From positions 1-5,876 of the forward strand of contig JAOUNW010000123.1 in the NCBI GenBank assembly GCA_029880755.1: 5,876 bases of DNA, read 5' to 3'. The notes beneath the pieces are model-generated. The model was not told the DNA's origin and searched no databases. It saw only the letters and a list, made by a program, of their open reading frames with translations. How positions within the stretch are numbered: position 1 is the first letter of the stretch; every line of letters begins with the position of its first letter. Both the position numbers and the translations under genes were made by a program. The stretch comes from Gammaproteobacteria bacterium (GTDB taxonomy: Bacteria > Pseudomonadota > Gammaproteobacteria > Acidiferrobacterales > SZUA-150). Positions 1 through 5,876 of the stretch are shown piece by piece.

Positions 1-356
1 ACAATCTGCAGGCGCTTATAATCGAAATCGCGTAATACAATGCGTGATTTCGAGATACCTTCCTCTTCGTCAGACAGCTTTACAACGTCGATGCTGTCTC
101 GCTCTATATTCGGGAATGGTTCGGTAATGAGTGATTTTATGTCACTGAGCAATTTAACCTCTTCAACGCTATCCAGCCCAAACAATACAATTACCCCATA
201 GCGAAACAAGACGGCACAACCGCTGGCACCAGCGCTAACCATCAATGGCGCGCGCGCAAGAACTGTGCCTTTTTCAAAGTCCCGTAAATCAATTCGTTGT
301 CCAACAAACAGGGCCTTAACAGTCACTGTAGCACGGTCATTAAAAAGGGTAGACAT
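1..356 (-). CDS. RMD1/DUF155 family protein, N-terminal part (runs off the left edge)
   Basis: Reading leftward from an ATG at 356-354 gives 118 open codons with no stop before the edge, so the C-terminal part is missing. The protein begins MSTLFNDRATVTVKALFVGQ and continues with RIDLRDFEKG, a segment of small residues and then LFRYGVIVLFGLDSVEE. This resembles the N-terminal core of the DUF155 (RMD1/RMND1/Sif2) family: a VGxRIDLR start followed by a hydrophobic FRYGxxVLFG strand pair. Eukaryotic members include yeast Rmd1 and human RMND1, which is needed for mitochondrial translation; the bacterial role is unknown. Family members usually carry a membrane helix near the C-terminus, which cannot be checked here. 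A GGAGAG ribosome-binding site at 361-366 lies 4 nt before the ATG. The gene follows the ATP-grasp gene after 20 bp and is probably co-transcribed as the third gene of the operon. The family call rests on recognition of the sequence pattern. Confidence 0.8.
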   Translation of the reverse strand, partial: MSTLFNDRATVTVKALFVGQRIDLRDFEKGTVLARAPLMVSAGASGCAVLFRYGVIVLFGLDSVEEVKLLSDIKSLITEPFPNIERDSIDVVKLSDEEEGISKSRIVLRDFDYKRLQI

Positions 357-376
357 TATTCTCTCCAGGAATGTTA

Positions 377-1855
377 CTAGTATTGGAATCCCTTATTGAA
401 ATCCAGGCGTCGAACAAATTCATTCAATATCATAATATATAAAGAATCCCCTAAAACGGTATCCTCGACGCCTGACTCAACATTGGGATTATCGTTAACC
501 TCTATTACATAAAACATATCACCGCGCTGTTTAATATCTACGCCATAGAAGCCATCGCCGATCAGGCGGGTGGCAGTGAGCGCAAGTTCAATGGCGGCCT
601 GCGGTGCTTCGTCAACAGGCATGGCCCGAAAATTACCTTCGACTGATTTGCCGGAAGGGCCGTGTTTAATGATCTGCCAGTGGGATTTGGACATAAAATA
701 CTGGCAGGCAAACAGAGGTTGATGATTAAGAACCCCGATTCGCCAGTCAAATTCAGTATATAGAAACTCCTGGGCCAGAATAAGATCGGATTCCTTGAAC
801 AGTTCCTGGCTTATTTTCTCGGCCTCCGCTGCCGTTTCCGCCTTGAAAATACCGCGAGAAAAAGAACCATCGGGGATCTTTATTACTGCAGGGAAACCCA
901 CGGTTTCCGCAATGGTCGAAATGCCATCCTTTTGAAGCACGACGGACTTTGGTGTCGGCAGCTTTCTGGATTGTAGCAGTTCAGCCAGATATACCTTGTT
1001 GGTACAACGGACAATGGATTCTGGGTCATCAATGACCACCATGCCTTCTGCCTCCGCTTTCTTGGAAAAACGGTAAGTATGATGATTGATGCTGGTTGTT
1101 TCGCGAATAAACAAGGCATCGTATTCCGCCAGGCGTGAGTAGTTCTTTTTAGTAATAAGATCGACACTTATACCGATTTTTTTTCCAAGCCTGACAAATT
1201 TTTGAAGCGCGGTAGTATCTGAAGGGGGTAAGCGCTCCTCCGGGTCATGTAATATAGCCAGATCATATCTCGTGGCCTGTTTTGTTTTCGGTGTACGCCA
1301 GCGTTTTCCTACATAGGCCAAAAGGGCGTCACAAAAATAAGATCGTTGGTCATCATTTATTGCCTGGATGTTAAGTGGTCGAATAGAGGTGATTTGCCAC
1401 TTTTGCTGTAGGCGAAACTCCACCCGAATAAGCGGGCAGGGAAAGATATCAAAAATCTGTCTCGCCAGGCTTTGGAATTCCGCGTGATTGCTTTGACCAA
1501 AGAATATATTCAGCTCAACTTTGTCTCCATCCGGAGGAGACACCTTTTTTAATAAGGTGCGGTGTACGATGCCATCTAGGTCGTCAACGTTGAGGCTGTA
1601 AATGGCGCGGCTGCTCAAATCAGTAATTGTTCTTACAGAAGGAAGGATCTTTTGTTGGCGCGCCTCCGCCAGCAGTGAGCAATAATATCCCATGCTTAAG
1701 TAGCGGTAACTCCTGCTCAGATTAATAACTCTGAGTGATTTTGTTGCGATATATTCCGGTGACGACAAATAGTGTTTGGCGCTTATTACCGGGACTTCCG
1801 GAAAGTCGATTTTCCAGTCTTTTAAATTATCAACTATAATAAGATGCGATGACAT
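377..1855 (-). CDS. RimK-like ATP-grasp ligase with N-terminal RLAN-type region
   Basis: The 492-residue protein is predicted to be an ATP-dependent carboxylate-amine ligase, forming an amide or peptide bond through an acyl-phosphate. Residues 1-190 look like the RLAN region that precedes the catalytic part in one RimK-like subfamily. From about 195 a pre-ATP-grasp strand-helix region leads to the conserved-looking FIRETTSINHHTYRFSKKAE (249-268). The ATP-grasp fold follows: PAVIKIPDGSFSRG (322-335, with Lys326 and a glycine/serine-rich loop), QEFLYTEFDWRIGVL (362-376), and VDIKQ with VIEVNDNPNVESG (439-462), where Asp440, Glu452 and Asn454 are the expected Mg-ATP ligands. It is longer than RimK (about 300 residues) because of the N-terminal extension. 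There is no signal peptide, so it should be cytosolic. It starts 13 bp after the GNAT-C39 stop; an AAGGAG at 1873-1878, inside the end of that gene, is the likely ribosome-binding site, with a rather long 17-nt spacing. The added amino acid and the acceptor cannot be read from the sequence, so the gene is not named rimK. Confidence 0.92.
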   Translation of the reverse strand: MSSHLIIVDNLKDWKIDFPEVPVISAKHYLSSPEYIATKSLRVINLSRSYRYLSMGYYCSLLAEARQQKILPSVRTITDLSSRAIYSLNVDDLDGIVHRTLLKKVSPPDGDKVELNIFFGQSNHAEFQSLARQIFDIFPCPLIRVEFRLQQKWQITSIRPLNIQAINDDQRSYFCDALLAYVGKRWRTPKTKQATRYDLAILHDPEERLPPSDTTALQKFVRLGKKIGISVDLITKKNYSRLAEYDALFIRETTSINHHTYRFSKKAEAEGMVVIDDPESIVRCTNKVYLAELLQSRKLPTPKSVVLQKDGISTIAETVGFPAVIKIPDGSFSRGIFKAETAAEAEKISQELFKESDLILAQEFLYTEFDWRIGVLNHQPLFACQYFMSKSHWQIIKHGPSGKSVEGNFRAMPVDEAPQAAIELALTATRLIGDGFYGVDIKQRGDMFYVIEVNDNPNVESGVEDTVLGDSLYIMILNEFVRRLDFNKGFQY

Positions 1856-1868
1856 ATTGAATCAGCTA

Positions 1869-2975
1869 CTAACTCCTTTTTCTTGTCGGTTTTTTGATAA
1901 CGATTACCGATTTCTGTCCAGCCTTGCCATAACGGGCCATACGCTGGAAATCTTTCTTCAGAATGGGCATGTTAACACAGTCGATGGATGATTTATTGGC
2001 TTCATAGTCTACGTATGGATCATGTACATAAATGTATTTGTCATCGAACCCTGTTACGACCACCCAATGTGGAAATTTTTCATGATAGATACGGTAGGAA
2101 CTAATGAGAACAATGGGTATACCGCCTTCCTCAGACTTTTTCTGAATTTCATCTACGCTTAAAGTACCGTGATGTAACTTTATAGGAAGTTTTTTGATTT
2201 CCTGAATAAAATCCTGCTGGACGAGGGCGATTACATCCTTTTTTTCCTGACTGCGAACAGAGTCAATGAGCAGGGTGCCTTCTTCATTAACATAAATCTC
2301 AACATCAAAACCGCGGCGGTAAGCGGCCAGTGCCATACCGTAGGGCCCGCAACCTCCGTGGCCGGAAGTCATGAAGATAGTGGTGGACTCGCGCCATAAA
2401 CGCAATTCAAGACTTCTGTCGAGTACAATATCCGGATCAATAGCCTTCATTGCCATCATCAGGGCGGAGGGGCCACAGGTAAAATCCAGTGTTTGTTCGT
2501 AGTAGGGTACACGAACTAGATCAGGGTTCAGGTTGGACACCAGGTGCTTTTCCATGCGTAATGCTTCCATATGGTCTTCGTAGTAATCGTGTATGGTGCC
2601 GAACTCCTTGTAGCCAAGTTTCCTGTATAACTGGATAGAGTTGCTATTGTCCTTTCTTACTTCCAGTCGTAGGGTAATACATTCATTTTCCAGGGCGCTC
2701 TGCTCTGCCGCCGCAATTAATGCCGAGCCTACTCCCTGATGACGGCATTCCGGATCAACAGCGAGAGAGTAAAGCCGTGCCAGTGACGTGCCTGTATTAA
2801 ATAGCAGTGTCACATAACCACAAAGTTTGCTATTTCTCTCTTCTACCAAATTAACGGCATTGGCTTTGGTCAACAGATAACGAAAACTGCGCCGGGAAAA
2901 CCGGTCTATAATGAAGGACCGGGTTTCAATATCAACCAGGGCATCCAGGTCTTTCAGTGTGGCAGGGCGTATCAT
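1869..2975 (-). CDS. GNAT N-acetyltransferase fused to C39-like cysteine peptidase
   Basis: The 368-residue protein has two domains. Residues 1-145 are a GNAT fold: MIRPATLKDLDALVDIE at the start, the acetyl-CoA-binding motif LAVDPECRHQGVGSAL (71-86) and the late SIQLYRKLGYKEFG segment (113-126). Residues 155-360 form a papain-like C39 peptidase domain. Gln161 (oxyanion hole) and Cys167 in FTCGPSALMMAM (165-176) are followed by TSGHGGCGPYGMA (203-215), His303 in HWVVVTGFD and Asp319 in VHDPY, so a complete Gln-Cys-His-Asp set is visible. Known C39 members often cut leader peptides at double-glycine sites inside ABC exporters, but no transporter segments occur here, suggesting a soluble peptidase. 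The start fits the normal beginning of a GNAT domain, and a stop 14 codons upstream leaves no other ATG. No good ribosome-binding site precedes it. It is the first gene of the operon and is followed by the ATP-grasp gene after 13 bp. Confidence 0.92.
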   Translation of the reverse strand: MIRPATLKDLDALVDIETRSFIIDRFSRRSFRYLLTKANAVNLVEERNSKLCGYVTLLFNTGTSLARLYSLAVDPECRHQGVGSALIAAAEQSALENECITLRLEVRKDNSNSIQLYRKLGYKEFGTIHDYYEDHMEALRMEKHLVSNLNPDLVRVPYYEQTLDFTCGPSALMMAMKAIDPDIVLDRSLELRLWRESTTIFMTSGHGGCGPYGMALAAYRRGFDVEIYVNEEGTLLIDSVRSQEKKDVIALVQQDFIQEIKKLPIKLHHGTLSVDEIQKKSEEGGIPIVLISSYRIYHEKFPHWVVVTGFDDKYIYVHDPYVDYEANKSSIDCVNMPILKKDFQRMARYGKAGQKSVIVIKKPTRKRS

Positions 2976-3033
2976 AAGAGGCGGAGGCTGTATTGCTTCT
3001 TTCCAGGATAAGGGTCAGGGACCCGGTTAAGTT

Positions 3034-3061
3034 TTGATTGTGTAAAAACACCTACCATAAT
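3034..3061 (+). promoter_or_regulatory. Candidate sigma70 promoter of the M14 carboxypeptidase gene
   Basis: TTGATT (3034-3039) and CATAAT (3056-3061) are separated by 16 bp and match the -35 and -10 consensus well (4/6 and 5/6). The transcript would begin near 3068, leaving a leader of about 45 nt before the ATG at 3113. This supports the shorter M14 protein, since the upstream TTG at 3038 would lie inside the promoter. The call is from consensus matching only. Confidence 0.5.
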
Positions 3062-3074
3062 ATCGTAATCCCCA

Positions 3075-3104
3075 ACTATACTGGCACTGGAACCAGCTTG
3101 GGAA
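3075..3104 (-). promoter_or_regulatory. Candidate promoter of the GNAT-C39/ATP-grasp/RMD1 operon
   Basis: Read on the minus strand, TTCCCA (3104-3099) is followed after 18 bp by TATAGT (3080-3075), a near-consensus -10 with a weak -35 (4/6). Transcription would begin near 3068 and give a leader of about 90 nt before the GNAT-C39 ATG. It faces the plus-strand promoter candidate head-on, so the two may interfere. The weak -35 keeps confidence low. Confidence 0.3.
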
Positions 3105-3112
3105 TGGGCAAC

Positions 3113-4804
3113 ATGACTAAAGAAGAGTTTAATCGTTATTTTACCTATCACCAGATAAAGGAAGCACTGGACGGCTATGTCCGGGCGTACCCTCAATTTA
3201 TCAAGGTGGAGGAGATTGGCAAAAGTTATGAAGGCAGGGCTATCTGGCTGGTAACGGTAACCAATTTTGAAACCGGCGACGACCGGGACAAACCTGCTTT
3301 TTGGCTGGATGCCAATATCCATTCGGCAGAATTGGCCGGTACCACAGCCTGTCTTTACCTGATTGACAACCTTGTTACAAACTATGGGACAAGTCCTGAC
3401 ATCAGCCGTTGCCTGGATACCCGGGTATTTTATATATGCCCGAGGGTGAATCCTGACGGCGCTGAGTTGGCCTTGGCCGATGTGCCCAGGCTTATCCGTT
3501 CGGGTACCCGACCCTATCCCTATCAAGAAGACGCGACGGCAGGCCTGGTTCCGGAGGACATGGACGGTGATGGGCGTGTGTTATCCATGCGTATTAAAGA
3601 CGACCATGGCCCTTGGAAGATTTGCGAAACAGAGCCCCGTTTATTGGTAGCCCGGGAGCCGGCGGAAATCGGAGGGACCTATTATCGCGTATTGCCGGAA
3701 GGACGCATTCATAACTATGATGGTTTGACCATTCATGTGCCACCGGCCAAGGAGGGGCTGGACTTGAACCGCAACTTCCCCTCAGAGTGGAAACCCGAAT
3801 CGGAGCAGAAAGGTGCTGGTTCCTACCCCGGCTCTGAGCAGGAGGTGCAGGCCCTGATCCGATTTATCGCCGAACACAAAAACATTTGTGGCGGTGTTGC
3901 TTTTCATTCCTATAGCGGTGTTTTATTGAGGCCGTATTCTTTTAAATCTGACGACACCATGCCGGCGGAGGACCTTTGGACTTACCAAAAAATTGGCGCC
4001 AAGGGTACCGAACTCACGGGGTATCCTTCGGTCTCGGCATTTAAAGAGTTCCAGTATCACCCGCAAAAGGTTATTTCGGGCGCTTTCGACGACTGGTTGT
4101 ATGAAGAGCAGGGGATTTACGGTTGGACGGCAGAGCTGTGGAGCCCGCAGCGCCAGGCCGGAATAGAAAATTATAAGTATATTGACTGGTACCGGGATCA
4201 CCCTCTGGAAGATGACAGAAAACTGTTGGCATGGAGTGATTCGATGCTGGGTGGTCAGGGTTATATCGACTGGTATGAGTTTGATCATCCTCAGTTGGGT
4301 AAAGTGGAGTTAGGAGGCTGGAACCCACTGTTCAGTTTCTGGAATCCGCCGCCGGAAATGTTGCAGCAGGAAATCGCGCCCTTTGCCAATTGGCTGGTGT
4401 GGCACAATCTGATTGGGCCCAGACTGGAGATACAGGAAGTAAAAGCTGAAAGTCTTGCTTACGATACTTATCGAATACAGATGTTGGTAGTAAACAGCGG
4501 CTGGTTACCCAGCTATTGCACCAAGCAAGCACTAAACCGGAATTTGGTCAGGGGGGTGGTGTGTGAGATACAGTTACCTGAAGGGGCACAGTTAATCGGC
4601 GGACCGGATCGGCAGGAAGTTGGACAACTGGAAGGCCGTGCCTACAAGAACCCAAGCATAATAGGGTGGGCCGGGATATCTTCTGACACAACAGACGACC
4701 GAGTAAAAACGGAGTGGTTTATACGCGCGAAGACAGGGAGTGTTATTGAAGTGAGCGCCCGGCATGAGCGTGCCGGCAAGGCTCATAAGTCTTTTGTGTT
4801 GTAA
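3113..4804 (+). CDS. M14 family zinc carboxypeptidase, cytosolic
   Basis: The protein has 563 residues when started at ATG 3113. The M14 catalytic domain covers about residues 8-380. Zinc ligands are His70 and Glu73 in the HSAE motif and His265 in AFHSYSG. The substrate-carboxylate site is Asn219-Arg220 in LDLNRNFP, and the catalytic Glu341 lies in GWTAELW. All key residues are therefore present, and an active metallocarboxypeptidase removing C-terminal residues or amide-linked amino acids is expected. An inserted region of about 90 residues (125-215), containing MDGDGRVLSMRIKDD, separates the first zinc motif from the Arg motif. The last 130 or so residues (432-563) look like a separate beta-rich accessory domain. 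There is no signal peptide, unlike secreted digestive M14 enzymes. The start is chosen because GGGA (3100-3103) lies 9 nt upstream and the reading matches the usual N-terminal helix; ATG 3104 is a close alternative. The gene diverges from the ATP-grasp operon, suggesting it trims that operon's product. The exact substrate is unknown. Confidence 0.9.
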   Translation: MTKEEFNRYFTYHQIKEALDGYVRAYPQFIKVEEIGKSYEGRAIWLVTVTNFETGDDRDKPAFWLDANIHSAELAGTTACLYLIDNLVTNYGTSPDISRCLDTRVFYICPRVNPDGAELALADVPRLIRSGTRPYPYQEDATAGLVPEDMDGDGRVLSMRIKDDHGPWKICETEPRLLVAREPAEIGGTYYRVLPEGRIHNYDGLTIHVPPAKEGLDLNRNFPSEWKPESEQKGAGSYPGSEQEVQALIRFIAEHKNICGGVAFHSYSGVLLRPYSFKSDDTMPAEDLWTYQKIGAKGTELTGYPSVSAFKEFQYHPQKVISGAFDDWLYEEQGIYGWTAELWSPQRQAGIENYKYIDWYRDHPLEDDRKLLAWSDSMLGGQGYIDWYEFDHPQLGKVELGGWNPLFSFWNPPPEMLQQEIAPFANWLVWHNLIGPRLEIQEVKAESLAYDTYRIQMLVVNSGWLPSYCTKQALNRNLVRGVVCEIQLPEGAQLIGGPDRQEVGQLEGRAYKNPSIIGWAGISSDTTDDRVKTEWFIRAKTGSVIEVSARHERAGKAHKSFVL

Positions 4805-4816
4805 AAATAGTTGGCG

Positions 4817-5713
4817 CTATGCTTGCCACCAGTCGGCAATGATCTTGCCTACTGCAGGATTTACCAGGTAGCCGTAGGAGCGATGCACATTCAATCCTTC
4901 GGCATTGCGAAAAAAATTGTAAATGCCCTGGCAGTGATCTTCGATTGACTCAATAATCCCCAGTTTTAACATTGGGCAGAAATCATCCAGGAATACTCGA
5001 TCCAGCGCAGCAGCATCGCCTACGGAAGAAATGTTCACCCACTTTTTGATGTTGGTGGGAAAATGTTTTTTGCCATGATCTTGTGTACCCTTTAACCGGC
5101 GCTGTACATAGTTCATTCCCAACGGGCTGCCGATAGTAAGAAACACATCAACTTTCCCGGGCAGTTTCTCCAGGTGACACAGCTCCCAGAGCGTGTCGTA
5201 GGCGATTACCGAACCCAGGCTGTGGCCGATCAACATAATTTTATCGTTATTGGATAGCAATGGTCGCAGCTCCTTTTTCAGGAGCTCGCGAATCTCACAG
5301 GCGATATTGTCGTGATTGCCGAAGTAACGGTTTATTTCTTTGGCAGTATTACGCACTACCTCCGGTAGCAGCGGTATCAGAAAATGAAAAATATCGGCCA
5401 GAGTCAACAAGGCTCGGTCCAGTTTTACGTGCAGGGATTCCGCCTCGCGCACATCCTGTTCCGTTGGACCGTGCTGATTGATAAGGGCGTCAATCCAGGG
5501 TAAGTCGATACTGATATCCTTGTATTCGTGATAATACAAAAAATTCCAGGGGATGACGGAAAAGTTGTCCGCATAGCCCTCAAGTTGCCTGGCAATCTCC
5601 GGTTCCGCCCGGCGTACGCCCTCCATTAATGCTCGCCACAGAAGGGCCCGGTGCTGATCCTCGCGTGGCTTGGGGTTTTTCCCTGGTACAAAGATAATGC
5701 GTTTATTGTCCAT
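4817..5713 (-). CDS. Alpha/beta hydrolase (serine esterase/lipase-like), substrate unknown
   Basis: The protein has 298 residues when started at ATG 5713-5711 (MDNKRIIFVPGKNPKP). The first strand IIFVPG is the oxyanion-hole end of an alpha/beta hydrolase. The nucleophile elbow IMLIGHSLGS (160-168) gives Ser165, followed by VFLTIGSPLG (190-199), the likely acid Asp233 in SVGDAAALD and the likely His277 in LNVHRSYGYL, so a full catalytic triad can be proposed. The roughly 150 residues between the first strand and the elbow are helical and longer than in small esterases, perhaps forming a lid or cap. There is no signal peptide. An ATG at 5770 in the same frame would add 19 residues of poorly conserved character, but a TTGACA-containing promoter candidate overlaps that region, favouring the shorter form. 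The gene converges with the M14 gene, the two stops being 12 bp apart. It has no visible link to the peptide-modification genes. The fold is clear; the substrate is not. Confidence 0.85.
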   Translation of the reverse strand: MDNKRIIFVPGKNPKPREDQHRALLWRALMEGVRRAEPEIARQLEGYADNFSVIPWNFLYYHEYKDISIDLPWIDALINQHGPTEQDVREAESLHVKLDRALLTLADIFHFLIPLLPEVVRNTAKEINRYFGNHDNIACEIRELLKKELRPLLSNNDKIMLIGHSLGSVIAYDTLWELCHLEKLPGKVDVFLTIGSPLGMNYVQRRLKGTQDHGKKHFPTNIKKWVNISSVGDAAALDRVFLDDFCPMLKLGIIESIEDHCQGIYNFFRNAEGLNVHRSYGYLVNPAVGKIIADWWQA

Positions 5714-5759
5714 GCTCGTGTCTGATAACAGGTTTTCGCAATCCAGTTTTAATCGTGGC

Positions 5760-5789
5760 ATAGTGCGCATTGCAACGATACTTTGTCAA
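5760..5789 (-). promoter_or_regulatory. Candidate promoter of the alpha/beta hydrolase gene
   Basis: On the minus strand a perfect TTGACA (5789-5784) is followed after 18 bp by CACTAT (5765-5760), a weak -10 (3/6). A transcript would begin near 5753, about 40 nt before the ATG at 5713 and downstream of the alternative ATGs at 5770 and 5761. This is the main sequence argument for the shorter hydrolase. No clear promoter was seen for the opposite-strand gene at 5803. Confidence 0.35.
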
Positions 5790-5802
5790 ACGGGAAAATC
5801 CT

Positions 5803-5876
5803 ATGGTCAATACACTGAATGTTCTAGTGCTCGGTTACGGTGAAATGGGTCATGCCATGGAACATCTGTTGGCGAG
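5803..5876 (+). CDS. Rossmann-fold NAD(P)-binding protein, N-terminal fragment (runs off the right edge)
   Basis: Only the first 24 codons are visible: MVNTLNVLVLGYGEMGHAME followed by HLLA. The strand LNVLVLG and the GYGEMG (GxGxxG) loop are the nucleotide-binding start of a Rossmann-fold dehydrogenase or reductase. The spacing resembles glycerol-3-phosphate dehydrogenase-like, ketopantoate reductase-like and pyrroline-5-carboxylate reductase-like proteins; the fragment is too short to choose between them, although the first is favoured by impression. A GGGA at 5792-5795 lies 7 nt before the ATG, supporting this start. The gene is divergent from the hydrolase across 89 bp and is probably in a separate transcription unit from the peptide-modification genes. 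Confidence 0.7.
   Translation, partial: MVNTLNVLVLGYGEMGHAMEHLLA

Larger units (their letters stand above)
2976..3112. promoter_or_regulatory. Intergenic region between the divergent operon and M14 gene
   Basis: This 137-bp gap separates the start of the GNAT-C39/ATP-grasp/RMD1 operon from the start of the carboxypeptidase gene. It must hold the control signals for both directions. No small reading frame, RNA gene or strong hairpin is visible in it. It contains one good plus-strand promoter candidate and one weaker minus-strand candidate, listed separately. A TTG at 3038 could extend the M14 gene upstream, but it lies inside the plus-strand promoter candidate, so the gap is treated as non-coding. 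Confidence 0.6.

Noticed and set aside
562..1167. Two short minus-strand open frames inside the ATP-grasp gene
   Set aside because: They are alternate frames of the region encoding the ATP-binding motifs, with no ribosome-binding site or family resemblance.
3012..3024. GGGTC-AGG-GACCC inverted repeat in the intergenic region, considered as an operator or hairpin
   Set aside because: A 5-bp stem with a 3-nt loop is short enough to occur by chance and no second copy was seen nearby.
3038..3112. TTG-initiated N-terminal extension of the M14 protein (25 residues)
   Set aside because: The TTG lies within the best promoter candidate, has no ribosome-binding site and the extension is unlike an M14 N-terminus or a signal peptide.
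2972..3526. Minus-strand open frame of 184 codons opposite the start of the M14 gene
   Set aside because: It lies antisense to the well-supported carboxypeptidase, its product resembles no family I recognise, and it ends inside the GNAT-C39 start.
4759..4776. CCGGCA/TGCCGG inverted repeat near the end of the M14 gene, considered as a terminator for the convergent genes
   Set aside because: The 6-bp stem is inside coding sequence and is not followed by a T-run in either direction; the 12-bp gap between the stops has no hairpin.
3923..4786. Several minus-strand open frames of 64-121 codons inside the M14 gene
   Set aside because: They are antisense to conserved catalytic and C-terminal coding sequence, overlap one another and give low-complexity products with no domain pattern.
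5260..5481. Plus-strand open frame of 73 codons inside the hydrolase gene
   Set aside because: It is antisense to the region just before and including the hydrolase cap, and its product is arginine- and proline-rich without a recognisable pattern.

Overview
The window is compact bacterial DNA of moderate GC content with short intergenic gaps. The protein families and the Shine-Dalgarno (SD) and sigma70-like signals fit a proteobacterium, most likely a gammaproteobacterium. That placement is inferred from gene content and style; no rRNA or other marker gene is present. There are no tRNAs, insertion sequences, CRISPR arrays or long repeats. No protein that can be read at its N-terminus has an obvious signal peptide, so the encoded activities look cytosolic.

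Layout. Positions 1-2975 form a tight minus-strand operon, transcribed from right to left: (a) a two-domain protein with an N-terminal GNAT acetyltransferase and a C-terminal C39-like cysteine peptidase (1869-2975); (b) after 13 bp, a RimK-like ATP-grasp ligase with an N-terminal RLAN-type region (377-1855); (c) after 20 bp, an RMD1/DUF155 family protein that runs off the left edge (1-356). Diverging from this operon across a 137-bp gap is a large cytosolic M14 (zinc) carboxypeptidase (3113-4804, plus strand). Only 12 bp after its stop lies the stop of a convergent alpha/beta hydrolase with a GHSLGS nucleophile elbow (4817-5713, minus strand). At the right edge, a plus-strand gene for a Rossmann-fold NAD(P)-binding protein begins (5803 onward), possibly related to glycerol-3-phosphate dehydrogenase.

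How the genes may work together. RimK-type ATP-grasp enzymes join amino acids or peptides to a carboxylate using ATP. GNAT domains acetylate amines, C39-like domains cut peptides, and M14 enzymes remove C-terminal residues or side-chain-linked amino acids. Found together and without export signals, they suggest a cytosolic pathway that builds, caps and trims a peptide or a peptide tag on a protein. No small precursor peptide gene is visible, so the substrate is either encoded elsewhere or is an existing protein or metabolite. The role of the RMD1-family member in such a locus is not known. The hydrolase and the Rossmann gene have their own start regions and are probably not part of the pathway.
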